The notes under the pieces were generated by a model. The model was given only the letters and a program-made list of their open reading frames with translations. It did not search any database and had not been told where the DNA came from. Below are positions 8,837 to 18,270 of a stretch of DNA of 64,000 nt, one piece after another. The first letter of the stretch is position 1. Every line of letters starts with the position of its first letter. Location: the NCBI RefSeq assembly GCF_042676145.1, contig NZ_JBHTJW010000002.1, positions 620,001-684,000 of the forward strand, read 5' to 3'. This DNA is from Methylophilus glucosoxydans. Lineage in GTDB: Bacteria > Pseudomonadota > Gammaproteobacteria > Burkholderiales > Methylophilaceae. The position numbers were made by a program, and so were the translations under genes.

Positions 8837-9628
8837 ATGTTTACCCATCCGGGCTTTAACCCCATCGCATTACAAATCGGCAGTTTTGGTATCCACTGGT
8901 ATGGTTTGATGTACCTGATCGGTTTTTTTGGTGGCCTGTGGTTGGGGCAGTACCAGGTCAACCGGTTGCGTAAACTGGACCCCAACTCGCCCTGGCAGGC
9001 GCGTGACCCGGACGACATGCTGTTTTACATCGCGCTCGGTGTCGTGCTGGGCGGCCGGTTGGGCTATGTGGTGTTTTACCAGCCCAGTTATTTCCTGCAA
9101 CATCCGTTGGAAATCTTTGCCCTGTGGCAAGGGGGCATGTCGTTTCATGGTGGCTTTATTGGCGTCATGGTGGCCATGGCCTTGTTTGCCCGCAAGCGCG
9201 GCGTGATTTGGTTGCAATTGATGGACTTTGTGGCGCCGCTCGTGCCGATTGGCCTGGGGGCAGGCAGACTGGGTAATTTTATCAATGGCGAGTTATGGGG
9301 GCGGCCAACCAATGCGGATTGGGGCATGGTGTTCCCAGCCGTGGATCAGGTTGCACGGCATCCTTCGCAGCTCTACGAGTTTGCACTAGAGGGGATCGCG
9401 CTGTTTGTGATTCTCTGGTGTTTTGCGGGCAAAAAACGACCCATCGGTGCAGTGTCCGCCATGTTCTTGCTCTGTTACGGCAGCTTCCGTTTTCTGGTTG
9501 AGTTTACGCGTGAACCAGACAGCTTTTTAGGCTTGCTATCGCTGGGGCTCAGCATGGGACAATGGCTCTGCGTGCCTATGATTCTGGCAGGGCTCTGGCT
9601 CATGCGCAGAGCGTATCGTCAGTCGTAA
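8837..9628 (+). CDS. lgt: Prolipoprotein diacylglyceryl transferase
   Basis: An inner-membrane enzyme that transfers diacylglycerol from phosphatidylglycerol to the lipobox cysteine of prolipoproteins, the first step of lipoprotein maturation. Several lipoproteins here (the RND adaptor and channel, MshL) would be substrates. The 263-residue, seven-helix protein has the N-terminal segment HWYGLMYLIGF, the HGG motif in MSFHGGFIG, and the Lgt signature GRLGNFINGELWGR. Length matches the family. It converges with the small cysteine-cluster gene, with a 13-base gap. Confidence 0.97.
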   Translation: MFTHPGFNPIALQIGSFGIHWYGLMYLIGFFGGLWLGQYQVNRLRKLDPNSPWQARDPDDMLFYIALGVVLGGRLGYVVFYQPSYFLQHPLEIFALWQGGMSFHGGFIGVMVAMALFARKRGVIWLQLMDFVAPLVPIGLGAGRLGNFINGELWGRPTNADWGMVFPAVDQVARHPSQLYEFALEGIALFVILWCFAGKKRPIGAVSAMFLLCYGSFRFLVEFTREPDSFLGLLSLGLSMGQWLCVPMILAGLWLMRRAYRQS

Positions 9629-9641
9629 AGCCAGATTTCCA

Positions 9642-9914
9642 TTAGGCGTTGCCTGGCTGAGTGGCACGTTCGAGGGCACTCAGCCACTGGATGGCATATT
9701 CACGTCCTTGCTGTTCTTCGCCACACATCTCCAGGCTAGGGCTTAATCCGCCACAAAACGCTGGGCGTTGTGGCTGCCCAAACAATTTGCAGCGATAGGC
9801 CTCATCTAGTTGTATGCATGGCACACCCGCGGGCTTGCCATGTGGCATGCCGGGGATCGGACTATTGATGGACGGGGCAATGCAGCAGGCTCCGCAGTGT
9901 TGGCGGCATTCCAT
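9642..9914 (-). CDS. YkgJ-family cysteine cluster protein
   Basis: A 90-residue protein opening MECRQHCGACC and ending its conserved part with CGGLSPSLEMCG. The CxxxCxxCC cluster plus later cysteines is the pattern of the YkgJ / UPF0153 family, proposed zinc- or iron-sulphur-binding proteins of unknown function. The start ATG lies 6 bases after the stop of the CinA-like gene on the same strand, so the two probably share a transcript. No catalytic role can be stated. Confidence 0.82.
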   Translation of the reverse strand: MECRQHCGACCIAPSINSPIPGMPHGKPAGVPCIQLDEAYRCKLFGQPQRPAFCGGLSPSLEMCGEEQQGREYAIQWLSALERATQPGNA

Positions 9915-9920
9915 TCGAGG

Positions 9921-10661
9921 TTAAACATCCACCCAGGGGTAGCCTAATGCAGACACGCCAGCCTTCAGCTCCAGCATGGCTGCAAGCACATACGCACTTT
10001 CGCCTTTGAGACCAACTTCTGTGGTGCGGCGCTGGTTGGTGCGCGGCAAGCTGAACAACTTGAGCATGGGATAACGGCTCAGTATGCTGTTCATCAAGTC
10101 AATCAAGTCGCTTTCGCCTGCCTCAGTGACGACAATGGCTTGCTCCAGATAGTCTTGGCCATGAAACAGGTGACTGTAATAGGTGTCCAGCACCCATTCC
10201 ACCATCGGGTGCGCCATTTCTGGAAAGCCGGGCACAAAGTAATGCTCGTGAATGCTGAATCCGGCGACGCGGTTAATCGGGTTGGGGATGAGCTCACAGC
10301 CTTGCGGAAAATCAGCCATGAGTACGCGTTTAGGGTAAGCCGCTTCCCCATATTGCGCTTCAATATTGGCAACGGCGCCTGCATGTCGCTCAATCGGTAC
10401 CCCGGCAGCCGCGGCTGCACATTGGCGGGTGTAGTCATCCGGGGTGGCGCCGATGCCACCAAAGCTAAACACAATCTCGCCGCGCGCCATACTGGCCTTG
10501 AGTAACTGCGTGATTTGCTCGGGGATATCGCCGATAAAATGCGCCCAGCTCAGTTGCAAGCCGCGTGCAGACAGAAGCGCAATGACCTTGCTGAGATGGG
10601 CATCCTGGCGCTTGCCGGACAGGATCTCGTCACCGATGATATAAATCCCAAATTGGCGCAT
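9921..10661 (-). CDS. CinA-like molybdopterin-binding (MoCF-biosynthesis) domain protein
   Basis: A 246-residue protein made of the MoaB/MogA-like fold: GDEILSGKRQDAH near the N-terminus (compare GDELLxG) and FSFGGIGATPDDYTRQ (about residues 66-81), the phosphate-binding loop of the family. It lacks the C-terminal nicotinamide-nucleotide amidase domain of full CinA. Relatives are annotated competence/damage-inducible protein A or YfaY-like; an ADP-ribose pyrophosphatase-type activity is known for some. The physiological role here is unknown. It precedes the YkgJ-family gene and diverges from the MHYT-GGDEF gene. Confidence 0.85.
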   Translation of the reverse strand: MRQFGIYIIGDEILSGKRQDAHLSKVIALLSARGLQLSWAHFIGDIPEQITQLLKASMARGEIVFSFGGIGATPDDYTRQCAAAAAGVPIERHAGAVANIEAQYGEAAYPKRVLMADFPQGCELIPNPINRVAGFSIHEHYFVPGFPEMAHPMVEWVLDTYYSHLFHGQDYLEQAIVVTEAGESDLIDLMNSILSRYPMLKLFSLPRTNQRRTTEVGLKGESAYVLAAMLELKAGVSALGYPWVDV

Positions 10662-10873
10662 GTTATATTGAGTAAATTACTTTTGAGTGAGCGTTTTAAC
10701 AGCAGCATAATACCAAGCAATTGCTGAAAATTCACAGCATAGCCGTTACAGCAGCACTTTTGCGGTCTGGTGAGCGCGTCAGTGTGCAAGTGCTTTGATG
10801 TGGTTTTGACCCATTGCGTGCTGGCCTAGCCAGCTTTTCAGTCAGTGATCAGTACATTATCGAAAGAAATCCA

Positions 10874-12547
10874 TTGAACAGTTTTCTCTTTGATTTTGTG
10901 AGTCCAGCAGACACCATCCTTTCATCTCGCTATGAACCCTCGATGGTCGCCTTGTCCTACCTGATCGCACTCACGGCCTCTGTGATTGCCATCCATCTGG
11001 CCGAGGTCTCCCAGCAATTCAAACTTAAGCGCGACCGCCACTTGACCATGCTCGGCGGTGGCCTGGCGATGGGATCGGCAGTGTGGGGCATGCATTTTAT
11101 TGGCATGCTAGCTTTCGAGCTGTGTGCCACGGTGCGTTACGAGCTGGTCATCACCTTGCTCTCCTTGTTGCCGGCATTTGTTGCCTCCTGGGCATCCATG
11201 CAATGGGTGGCGCAAGCAAAAAAATCTCCTTACGATTTAACCATTAGCGGCGCCTTGATCGGCCTGGGCATCGGGGTGATGCATTACACCGGCATGCTGG
11301 CCATGCAAACGGCTGCTGTCATGGCGTTTAATCCATGGCTGGTACTGGTGTCTGTGTGCTCGGCAGTGATGCTCGCCATTCTGGCGTTATGGTTTCATCA
11401 ACGCTGTAACCGTTTGCGGCGACTGCGGCCCTGGCGCCATTTGTTCAGTGGTCTGGTCATGGCGGCTGCCATTACCAGCATGCACTATCTGGGCATGGCT
11501 GCGGCCAGCTTTAGTGGCCCCATACAGTTTGATGAGCCTGTGCCCACCGTAGACCGGCTGTATTTGTCCTTGCTGGTCACCATGGGCTTGGTGACCTTGC
11601 TAGGCGCTATTCTGGCGCAAACCATGATTAGTCGGCAGCGGCAATTGGCCCGCGAGTTACAGTTCAGGGAGCATCAAATGCGCGTGATCTTTCAGCACGC
11701 GATAGACGCAATTGTGATTACGGATGCCAAGGGGCATATCCAGATGGTGAACCGCGCTTTTGAGGCGATGTTTGGCGTTCAGTCGCAGGCAATCGTGGGC
11801 CGTTCGCTTGGCAAAATGATCCCCGACTGGAAGCAGCTCAGCACGCTCTCGCGCAAACGCAGGCAACATGACCAGGCTGGAAAAGTGGTCGCTGAGCGTC
11901 ACGGGATACATGCGGATGGGCGCGAAATTCCATTGCGGATTGCACTGACCCGTGTGATTGAAGATGAGCTGGATTTTTGTATCAGTTTTTTGATGGATTT
12001 AACCGTATTTCGCCAGCAGCAAAACGCCCTAGAGAAACTGTTGACCGAAGATCCGCTGACCGGCTTGTTCAACCGGCGCGGCATGCTCAGTATGATGCAT
12101 GGCATTGTCAGCCAGCTTCAAAGCAGTCAGCCGCAACGGGGCATTATTTTATTATTTGTAGATCTTGATGGGTTTAAAGCTGTCAACGATACCCATGGTC
12201 ATCCTGTGGGCGATGAAGTGTTGATGGCCATCGCACAACGATTACCTGATGTGTTGCGCGAAGAAGATATGGTGTGTCGTTTTGGCGGGGATGAGTTCGT
12301 GATTCTGCTGACCTTTGCCTCCCAGCCGGAAGAGCTGGCCCGCATGGTTGCAGGCAAGCTGGTCGAAAGCATCAGTCAGCCCATCAAGTTGCAATCGGGT
12401 CAGGAGATCGCGGTAGGCTGTAGTATCGGTATCGCCTATGACTGGCCTAAAACGGCCGACGACATCGAAGCCTTACTGCAGAAGGCGGATAATGCGATGT
12501 ATCAGGCCAAAAAAGGCGAAGCTGGAAAAGTCATTTTTTCCAGCTAG
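10874..12547 (+). CDS. MHYT-PAS-GGDEF diguanylate cyclase
   Basis: Membrane-bound c-di-GMP synthase. Three MHYT-type repeats lie in the N-terminal membrane part (MHFIGML, MHYTGML, MHYLGMA); such domains are proposed to bind copper and sense a diatomic gas. A PAS domain (AIVITDAKGHIQMVNRAFEAMFG) and a GGDEF domain follow. The active site RFGGDEF is intact (GGDEF at residues 471-475), and RxxD (REED, 462-465) five residues upstream is a product-inhibition I-site. There is no EAL domain. I choose the TTG at 10874, which puts the first MHYT helix about 20 residues in, as in relatives; another TTG at 10814 would add 20 unfamiliar residues. Length from 10874 is 557 residues. Confidence 0.92.
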   Translation: MNSFLFDFVSPADTILSSRYEPSMVALSYLIALTASVIAIHLAEVSQQFKLKRDRHLTMLGGGLAMGSAVWGMHFIGMLAFELCATVRYELVITLLSLLPAFVASWASMQWVAQAKKSPYDLTISGALIGLGIGVMHYTGMLAMQTAAVMAFNPWLVLVSVCSAVMLAILALWFHQRCNRLRRLRPWRHLFSGLVMAAAITSMHYLGMAAASFSGPIQFDEPVPTVDRLYLSLLVTMGLVTLLGAILAQTMISRQRQLARELQFREHQMRVIFQHAIDAIVITDAKGHIQMVNRAFEAMFGVQSQAIVGRSLGKMIPDWKQLSTLSRKRRQHDQAGKVVAERHGIHADGREIPLRIALTRVIEDELDFCISFLMDLTVFRQQQNALEKLLTEDPLTGLFNRRGMLSMMHGIVSQLQSSQPQRGIILLFVDLDGFKAVNDTHGHPVGDEVLMAIAQRLPDVLREEDMVCRFGGDEFVILLTFASQPEELARMVAGKLVESISQPIKLQSGQEIAVGCSIGIAYDWPKTADDIEALLQKADNAMYQAKKGEAGKVIFSS

Positions 12548-12576
12548 GCTGTACTGCAGTAAGGGTGAATGCTGCT

Positions 12577-12816
12577 TTATGCCGACCTGAGCAGACGGGA
12601 AATAAAAATCAGGAAGACGGCACCGATGGTGGCGACGATAATGCTGCCTATCATGCCGCCACTGGCACTCAAGCCCAGCAGGCCAAACAGCCAGCCGCCA
12701 ACCACTGCACCGGCAATACCAAGCACCAAATCCCAAATCAGGCCAAAGCCATCGCCTTTCATGATCAAGCCTGCCAACCAACCCGCGATAATCCCTACAA
12801 CAATTGTCCAAAGCAT
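12577..12816 (-). CDS. GlsB/YeaQ/YmgE-family small membrane protein
   Basis: A 79-residue, very hydrophobic protein with three predicted helices and the glycine-zipper pattern of the family (IVVGIIAGWLAGLIMKG, then GIAGAVVGGWLFGLLG). It was formerly called transglycosylase-associated protein; members are often stress-induced, but the biochemical role is unknown. A good ribosome binding site (GGGGAG) precedes the ATG at 12816. It converges with the diguanylate cyclase gene. Confidence 0.9.
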   Translation of the reverse strand: MLWTIVVGIIAGWLAGLIMKGDGFGLIWDLVLGIAGAVVGGWLFGLLGLSASGGMIGSIIVATIGAVFLIFISRLLRSA

Positions 12817-12967
12817 GTGTGTACTCCCCTGTTGTTATGATGAAGCTCTATGCTAAGCACAGTTGCGCCTGTCATCTGTCAGCCCATCTAGGAAAAACCT
12901 GTCAGATTCAGCTGACTCGCTTGCTGCAAACGTCCAGATAGCGCCACGCCTACCCTGGCTTGAGGAT

Positions 12968-13186
12968 TTACTTTTTCAAACCGATGATCAACAAGGCAGC
13001 CCCCGCCGCAATCACAATCAGGCTAAGCGCTTGCGGGACTTCCACCTCTTTGGTGATCTCTGCATTGGCCTCTAAAGAGCCGATTTTTGCTACGGTCTCT
13101 TTGCTCTCGTAACTAAACCCTTTGAAAATCAGACCAGCTGCGCCGACTGCAATCAATATAATGCCTACCATCGCTAATGATTTCAT
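12968..13186 (-). CDS. Small two-helix membrane protein of unknown function
   Basis: About 72 residues: an N-terminal helix (MKSLAMVGIILIAVGAAGLIF), a soluble loop with SLEANAEITKEVEVPQ, and a C-terminal helix (LSLIVIAAGAALLIIGLKK). GGAG stands at the right distance before the ATG at 13186; the in-frame TTG at 13192 is less likely. Proteins of this shape are common in betaproteobacteria, but I cannot name a function. It lies between the GlsB-like gene and polA, all on the minus strand. Confidence 0.75.
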   Translation of the reverse strand: MKSLAMVGIILIAVGAAGLIFKGFSYESKETVAKIGSLEANAEITKEVEVPQALSLIVIAAGAALLIIGLKK

Positions 13187-13244
13187 GCCCAAGCTCCACA
13201 GTTAAAAAAGATAGGCTCATATTGACCGTAAGTCAGGCGACTGT

Positions 13245-16010
13245 CTAGTGGGCGCTCTCCCAGTTGTTGCCCACGCCGACCTCGGCTAGTAACGGCACTG
13301 ATAAGGTTGCCACTTCTTGCATGAGCACGGGCAAGGTCTGTTTGACTAATGCCAGTTCATGTTCAGGCACTTCCAGCACCAGTTCATCGTGCACCTGCAT
13401 GATGAGTTTGGTCTGCAGTTTTTGCTCGGTCAGCCATTGGTCGACGGCGATCATTGCCAGTTTGATCAGGTCGGCCGCCGTGCCTTGCATGGGGGCATTA
13501 ATGGCGGCGCGTTCGGCGCCGTTTCTTCTTTGTACGTTAGCGCTGTTGATTTCAGGCACCCATAAGCGTCTGCCGAAATAGGTTTCGACATAGCCTTGTT
13601 GCTTGGCCAGTGCGCGCGTGTTTTCCATATAGGCTTTGACACCGGGGTAACGCGCAAAATAGCGTTCAATGTAATTGGCCGCCGCGCCGCGCTCAATATT
13701 GAGGTTTTGCGCCAGGCCAAACGCGCTCATGCCATAGATGAGGCCAAAGTTAATCACTTTGGCATAGCGTCGCTGCTCGTTATCTACGGCCGCTTTGTCC
13801 ACGCCAAAAATTTCTGCGGCCGTGGCGCGATGGATGTCTTCGTTATTGGCAAAGGCCGTCAGCATTCCGGCATCTTGTGAGAGATGCGCCATGATGCGCA
13901 GCTCAATCTGCGAATAGTCCGCTGAGATGATCTGGCTACCGGGCGGGGCGATAAAGGCTTCGCGGATGCGACGGCCTTCGGCGGTGCGCACCGGAATATT
14001 TTGCAGGTTGGGGTCCGAGCTGGCCAGCCGTCCGGTAATTGCCACTGCCTGGTTGTAGTTGGTATGCACGCGCCCGGTTTGCGCGTTGATCATTTTCGGC
14101 AACTTGTCGGTGTAGGTGGATTTCAGCTTGGCCAAGCTGCGGTGCTCCAAGATTACCTTGGGCAACGGGTAATCCAGCGCCAGTTCATGCAATACATCTT
14201 CGTCGGTACTGGGGGCGCCAGAAGGCGTTTTTTTCAAGGGTTTGATGCCCAGTTTGCCAAACAGGATTTCTTGCAACTGCTTGGGCGAACCCAGGTTAAA
14301 CGGTTGTCCGGCCAGCTCATACGCCTGTTTTTCAATCTCCATCAAACGCAGGCCAATTTCATTGCTCTGGCGGTTGAGCATGTGGCTGTCGATCAACACG
14401 CCGTTGCGCTCCATGCGTTGCAACACTTGCATGCTGGGCATTTCCACCTGCTCATAAATAAAGCGCAGTTTGTCCGAGACTGTCACTTGCGGGTACAGGG
14501 CCTGATGCAGTTGCAGCGTGATGTCGGCGTCTTCCGCGGCATATTCGGCAGCCACCTCGACGGTGACCTGGCTGAACGACACTTGTTTTGCGCCTTTGCC
14601 CGCCACGCTTTCGTAGCTGATGGGGGCAATGCCCAGATGGCGCTCGCTGAGCTCATCCATGCCATGCCCTTTGTGGCTCTCAAACACATACGATTGCAAC
14701 AGGGTGTCGTGCGCAATGCCTTGCAGCGTGATGCCATGATTGGCCAGCACATGCATATCGTATTTAAGGTTCTGGCCGACTTTTTTAATGTCCGGGTTTT
14801 CAAGGATGGGTTTGAGTTTGGCCAGGGTCGCCGTCAAAGCCAGTTGTGGAGGCGCATCAAAGTAATCATGGGTGAGCGGGATGTAAGCCGCTTCCCCCGG
14901 CGTGACGCTGAACGAGACGCCGACAATTTTGGCTTGCATGGGGTCCAGTGAGGTCGTCTCAGTGTCAAAGCAAAGCAGGGCGGCTTGTTCCAGTTTGGTG
15001 AGCCACGGTTCCAGTTCACTGTCCGATAAAATGGTCTGGTAAAGCCGTCGCGTATCCGGCGAGTAATCGCCACCGGCTTGCCCGCTAAGCTCCTCGACGG
15101 TCGGTAGGACTGAATTTTCAATCAATGGTGCTGTGGCACCGTCTGGCAATTTGTCTAAGTCACGCTTCCAGCCTCTGAACTCAAAATGGTCAAACAGCGC
15201 GAGTAGTGCAGGCTTGTCCGGGGCTTTGGGGATCAGTTCATCAAAATGCTCACGGATACCGATATCACAGCGGATGGTGATCAATTCGCGTGCCGTGGGT
15301 AACCAGGGTAGGGCTTTGCGCAAGTTCTCGCCGACCACGCCTTTGATGTTGTCGGCATTGGCAATGATATTGTCGAGAGATCCATATTCTGTCAGCCATT
15401 TGACCGCCGTTTTTGGGCCGACTTTTTCGACCCCAGGCACATTGTCTACACTGTCACCGACCAATGTCAGGTAGTCGATAATTTTGCTGGGCGGGATGCC
15501 AAATTTATTTTCTACGCCGGCAATATCCAATACATCATCGGTTTTACGGAAGGCATCACGCATGGTGTTGACCACGGTAATATTTTCATTTACCAGTTGC
15601 GTGATGTCTTTATCGCCAGTCGAGATAATGGTGCGGATACCTTCTTTTTCGGCCTGCTTGGCCAGTGCGCCAATCACATCGTCGGCTTCAACGCCTTCTT
15701 CAATAATCAGCGGCCAGCCCATCGCGCGGATGGTTTCGTATAGCGGTTCAATCTGCACGCGCAAATCGTCCGGCATGCTGGCGCGGTTGGCCTTGTATTC
15801 GGGATAGAGATCGTCGCGGAAGGTTTTGCCCTTGGCGTCAAACACACAGGCGCTATAGTCAGAAGGATAGTCCTTATGCAGGCGCCGCAACATATTCAGC
15901 ACGCCTTGAATCGCCCCGACCGGTTCGTTGGCCGAGTTGCGTAAATCCGGCATGGCGTGAAACGCGCGGTATAAATAACTGGAGCCATCGACCAGCAGCA
16001 GGGTTTTCAT
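13245..16010 (-). CDS. polA: DNA polymerase I
   Basis: A 921-residue three-domain polymerase for Okazaki fragment processing and repair. The N-terminal 5'-3' nuclease (MKTLLLVDGSSYLYRAFHA, EADDVIGALA, TGDKDITQLV, LVGDSVDNVPGV) has its metal-binding acids. The middle 3'-5' exonuclease carries the DxE motif in CFDTETTSLDP and looks intact. The polymerase domain shows motif A (SADYSQIELRIMAHLS), the O-helix (RRYAKVINFGLIYGMS) and motif C (MQVHDELVLEVPEHE). Length is normal. It is divergent from the LOG gene with a 93-base gap. Confidence 0.98.
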   Translation of the reverse strand: MKTLLLVDGSSYLYRAFHAMPDLRNSANEPVGAIQGVLNMLRRLHKDYPSDYSACVFDAKGKTFRDDLYPEYKANRASMPDDLRVQIEPLYETIRAMGWPLIIEEGVEADDVIGALAKQAEKEGIRTIISTGDKDITQLVNENITVVNTMRDAFRKTDDVLDIAGVENKFGIPPSKIIDYLTLVGDSVDNVPGVEKVGPKTAVKWLTEYGSLDNIIANADNIKGVVGENLRKALPWLPTARELITIRCDIGIREHFDELIPKAPDKPALLALFDHFEFRGWKRDLDKLPDGATAPLIENSVLPTVEELSGQAGGDYSPDTRRLYQTILSDSELEPWLTKLEQAALLCFDTETTSLDPMQAKIVGVSFSVTPGEAAYIPLTHDYFDAPPQLALTATLAKLKPILENPDIKKVGQNLKYDMHVLANHGITLQGIAHDTLLQSYVFESHKGHGMDELSERHLGIAPISYESVAGKGAKQVSFSQVTVEVAAEYAAEDADITLQLHQALYPQVTVSDKLRFIYEQVEMPSMQVLQRMERNGVLIDSHMLNRQSNEIGLRLMEIEKQAYELAGQPFNLGSPKQLQEILFGKLGIKPLKKTPSGAPSTDEDVLHELALDYPLPKVILEHRSLAKLKSTYTDKLPKMINAQTGRVHTNYNQAVAITGRLASSDPNLQNIPVRTAEGRRIREAFIAPPGSQIISADYSQIELRIMAHLSQDAGMLTAFANNEDIHRATAAEIFGVDKAAVDNEQRRYAKVINFGLIYGMSAFGLAQNLNIERGAAANYIERYFARYPGVKAYMENTRALAKQQGYVETYFGRRLWVPEINSANVQRRNGAERAAINAPMQGTAADLIKLAMIAVDQWLTEQKLQTKLIMQVHDELVLEVPEHELALVKQTLPVLMQEVATLSVPLLAEVGVGNNWESAH

Positions 16011-16103
16011 CGTGTGTTCTCAAGAGTCAAATCAATGGCGTATTTTACGCATTTCAAAGCCACTTCATGTACACTAATTTGGTTTTGATTGTTGAAGGAC
16101 TGA

Positions 16104-16832
16104 ATGATGACCACCCCCAAGCTGCCTACCATGGTCGAGCCTGAGCTGCTCAATGGCGATAGTGCCAGCCATGAATCCTGGCATGCCTTTGAAATCATGG
16201 CCGAGTTTGTCGGCGCCACTGAAAACCTCAAGGCGATTACGCCCGCGGTGTCGATTTTTGGCAGTGCTCGTACCAAGCCTGACCATCCGTATTATCAACG
16301 TACTGAAGAAATTGCCCGTCTATTATCAGACTCCGGCTTTAGTGTGATTTCTGGCGGCGGGCCAGGCATTATGGAGGCGGCCAATAAAGGTGCGTTCCCA
16401 GGCCGTGGCGCCAGTGTCGGGCTGAATATCAAGTTGCCTTTCGAGCAGCACGGCAATCCCTACCAGGATATCGGCATCAGTTTCAAATACTTTTTTATGC
16501 GCAAGGTGATGTTTGTTAAATATGCCAGCGCATTTGTCGTCATGCCGGGCGGCTTTGGCACGCTGGATGAACTGATGGAGGCGATCACGCTGGTGCAAAC
16601 GGGCAAAAGCCGCAAGATTCCGATTATTCTGGTCGGCAGCCAGTTTTGGGCAGGCTTGATAGACTGGTTGCGCAATACGCTGGTGGCAGAAGGTATGGCC
16701 TCGCCGACCGATATGCACCTGGTGCAAGTGATTGATGAGCCGCAACAGATCGTGGACGCGATTTTCAAACATTATGAAACCACTGGCTTCGAATTGACGC
16801 CGGCGGAGCGCAAGATGCAGTTGTACCTGTAA
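16104..16832 (+). CDS. LOG-family protein (TIGR00730; cytokinin riboside 5'-monophosphate phosphoribohydrolase type)
   Basis: A 242-residue Rossmann-fold protein with both family signatures: SGGGPGIMEAANKGA and MPGGFGTLDELMEAITLVQTGK. LOG enzymes hydrolyse nucleoside 5'-monophosphates to free base and ribose 5-phosphate; in most bacteria the substrate is uncertain. GAAGGA precedes the double ATG at the start. It is divergent from polA and upstream of the DUF2782 gene, an arrangement common in betaproteobacteria. Confidence 0.92.
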   Translation: MMTTPKLPTMVEPELLNGDSASHESWHAFEIMAEFVGATENLKAITPAVSIFGSARTKPDHPYYQRTEEIARLLSDSGFSVISGGGPGIMEAANKGAFPGRGASVGLNIKLPFEQHGNPYQDIGISFKYFFMRKVMFVKYASAFVVMPGGFGTLDELMEAITLVQTGKSRKIPIILVGSQFWAGLIDWLRNTLVAEGMASPTDMHLVQVIDEPQQIVDAIFKHYETTGFELTPAERKMQLYL

Positions 16833-16901
16833 TCGCTGCGCGCAAAGCCAGGATATTTACAAGTTTATTCAGCGCTGGATGTCCGCCACGGCACGGCTTT
16901 T

Positions 16902-16910
16902 TGCTAGAAT
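16902..16910 (+). promoter_or_regulatory. Extended -10 promoter upstream of the DUF2782 gene
   Basis: TGCTAGAAT is an extended -10 (TG-n-TAGAAT). The -35 region is unremarkable. The start codon at 16937 is 26 bases downstream, giving a short leader. Confidence 0.4.
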
Positions 16911-16936
16911 AGCGATCACTGACTAAGGAGTCTTCC

Positions 16937-17281
16937 ATGCGTAATGTTTCCCGTTTTATGCTGGCCACACTGTGCCTTGCGAGTTTTTCCATGCTGGCTA
17001 GTGCTGCGGCCCCCAAAGATGCCGAGTTGCTGGATGACATTCCCTCTCCGCCCAAGGTCATTGAAGGACAACCCATAGACCAGCCGACCATCTCCAAGCG
17101 CAAGGATGGTGATAACGAGGTTGAGGAATACAGCCTGAATGGTGAGGTCTATATGGTGAAAGTGACACCACCGAGCGGCAAGTCTTACTACCTGCACCGG
17201 GAAGACCGTAATGGCGAGTGGGTGCATGATGGTCCTTCTCGCCCGGTGTCCGTGCCCAAATGGATTCTTTTCCGCTTCTAA
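16937..17281 (+). CDS. DUF2782 domain-containing exported protein
   Basis: A 114-residue protein with a cleavable signal (SFSMLASAAA, cut around residue 24) and a compact domain containing PPKVIEGQPIDQPTISKR and EEYSLNGEVYMVKVTP. This is the DUF2782 family, typically found between polA and thrB in betaproteobacteria, as here. The role is unknown; it should be periplasmic. The gap to thrB is 40 bases, so co-transcription is likely. Confidence 0.85.
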   Translation: MRNVSRFMLATLCLASFSMLASAAAPKDAELLDDIPSPPKVIEGQPIDQPTISKRKDGDNEVEEYSLNGEVYMVKVTPPSGKSYYLHREDRNGEWVHDGPSRPVSVPKWILFRF

Positions 17282-17321
17282 ATGTTTTTGACCTGCCCGT
17301 AAGGGTAGGGTTGTCACCCAC

Positions 17322-18248
17322 ATGTCTGTTTTTACCACTCTGAGTCTGGATGAAGTGCGCCTATGGTTGGCGCCTTTTAATGTTGGCGAGCTGCAAACTT
17401 TGCGCGGCATTGCGGCTGGCATTACCAATACCAATTATTTTGTCGAAACCAGCGAGTCACGCTTTGTGCTGACTGTGTTCGAGAAAAACGATTTTGACGA
17501 GCTGCCTTATTTTGTGCACTTAATGACGCATTTATCGCAGCACGGCATTCAATGCCCAAGCCCGATTGTCGATAAAGAAGGCGTGGCCTTGCACCGGATT
17601 CATGGCAAACCTGCCCTGATGGTGAGCTGCTTGCGTGGCAGTGATGTCAGTCAGCCTAACCTGACCCAGATTGAAGCCGTGGCGCAGACGCTGGCGCGTA
17701 TGCATCTGGCGGGTATGGCGTTTCATGAGCAATCACACAATCAGCGCGGTCAGGGCTGGCGCGTGATGACAGCGCAGCAGGTGATGCCCAAGCTTGCACC
17801 AGTACAGCAGCATTTGTTGCAAGAGGAATTGCAGTTTCAGCATGGCCTGGATTTGTCTGGGCTGCCACATGGTGTGATACACGGCGATTTGTTCCGCGAT
17901 AACGTGTTGTTTGACGGCAATGTGTTGGGCGGCTTTATTGATTTTTACTATGCCTGCCATGATGTACTGGCCTACGATGTGGCCATCGCGGTGAATGAGT
18001 GGTGCGTGGATGCCAACGGTGTGTTTGTCGATGACAAGCTGGCCGTGTTCATGAATGCCTATCACGCGGTTCGCCCGTTCACTGCAGAAGAAAAATCCTT
18101 CTGGCCGGCCTTGTTGCGCCGCGCTGCCTTGCGCTTTTGGCTATCGCGCCTGTATGATTTTTACTATCCTGTGGTAGGGGAATTGACCCATGCCAAAGAC
18201 CCGGCTCATTTCGAGCGGGTATTGCTGAATCGTCAAGCGCTTACTTAG
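17322..18248 (+). CDS. thrB: Homoserine kinase (ThrB type II, aminoglycoside-phosphotransferase fold)
   Basis: ATP-dependent phosphorylation of homoserine, the penultimate step of threonine synthesis. The 308-residue protein begins with FTTLSLDEVRLWLAPFNVGEL and has the glycine-rich GIAAGITNTNYFV loop. The catalytic block HGDLFRDNVLFDGNVLGGFIDF contains the APH-type HGDxxxxN and the metal-binding Asp. This is the pseudomonad/betaproteobacterial form, unrelated to the GHMP-fold ThrB of E. coli. It lies between the DUF2782 gene and a membrane protein gene 22 bases downstream. Confidence 0.95.
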   Translation: MSVFTTLSLDEVRLWLAPFNVGELQTLRGIAAGITNTNYFVETSESRFVLTVFEKNDFDELPYFVHLMTHLSQHGIQCPSPIVDKEGVALHRIHGKPALMVSCLRGSDVSQPNLTQIEAVAQTLARMHLAGMAFHEQSHNQRGQGWRVMTAQQVMPKLAPVQQHLLQEELQFQHGLDLSGLPHGVIHGDLFRDNVLFDGNVLGGFIDFYYACHDVLAYDVAIAVNEWCVDANGVFVDDKLAVFMNAYHAVRPFTAEEKSFWPALLRRAALRFWLSRLYDFYYPVVGELTHAKDPAHFERVLLNRQALT

Positions 18249-18270
18249 TCGCGCTATAAAAGGGAGTCAC

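Noticed and set aside
10814..10873. Earlier TTG start for the MHYT-PAS-GGDEF gene
   Set aside because: The added 20 residues match nothing in the family, and the TTG at 10874 places the first helix as in relatives.
14001..14951. 316-codon plus-strand frame opposite polA
   Set aside because: Antisense shadow of the conserved exonuclease/polymerase coding sequence; no ribosome binding site or recognisable motif.
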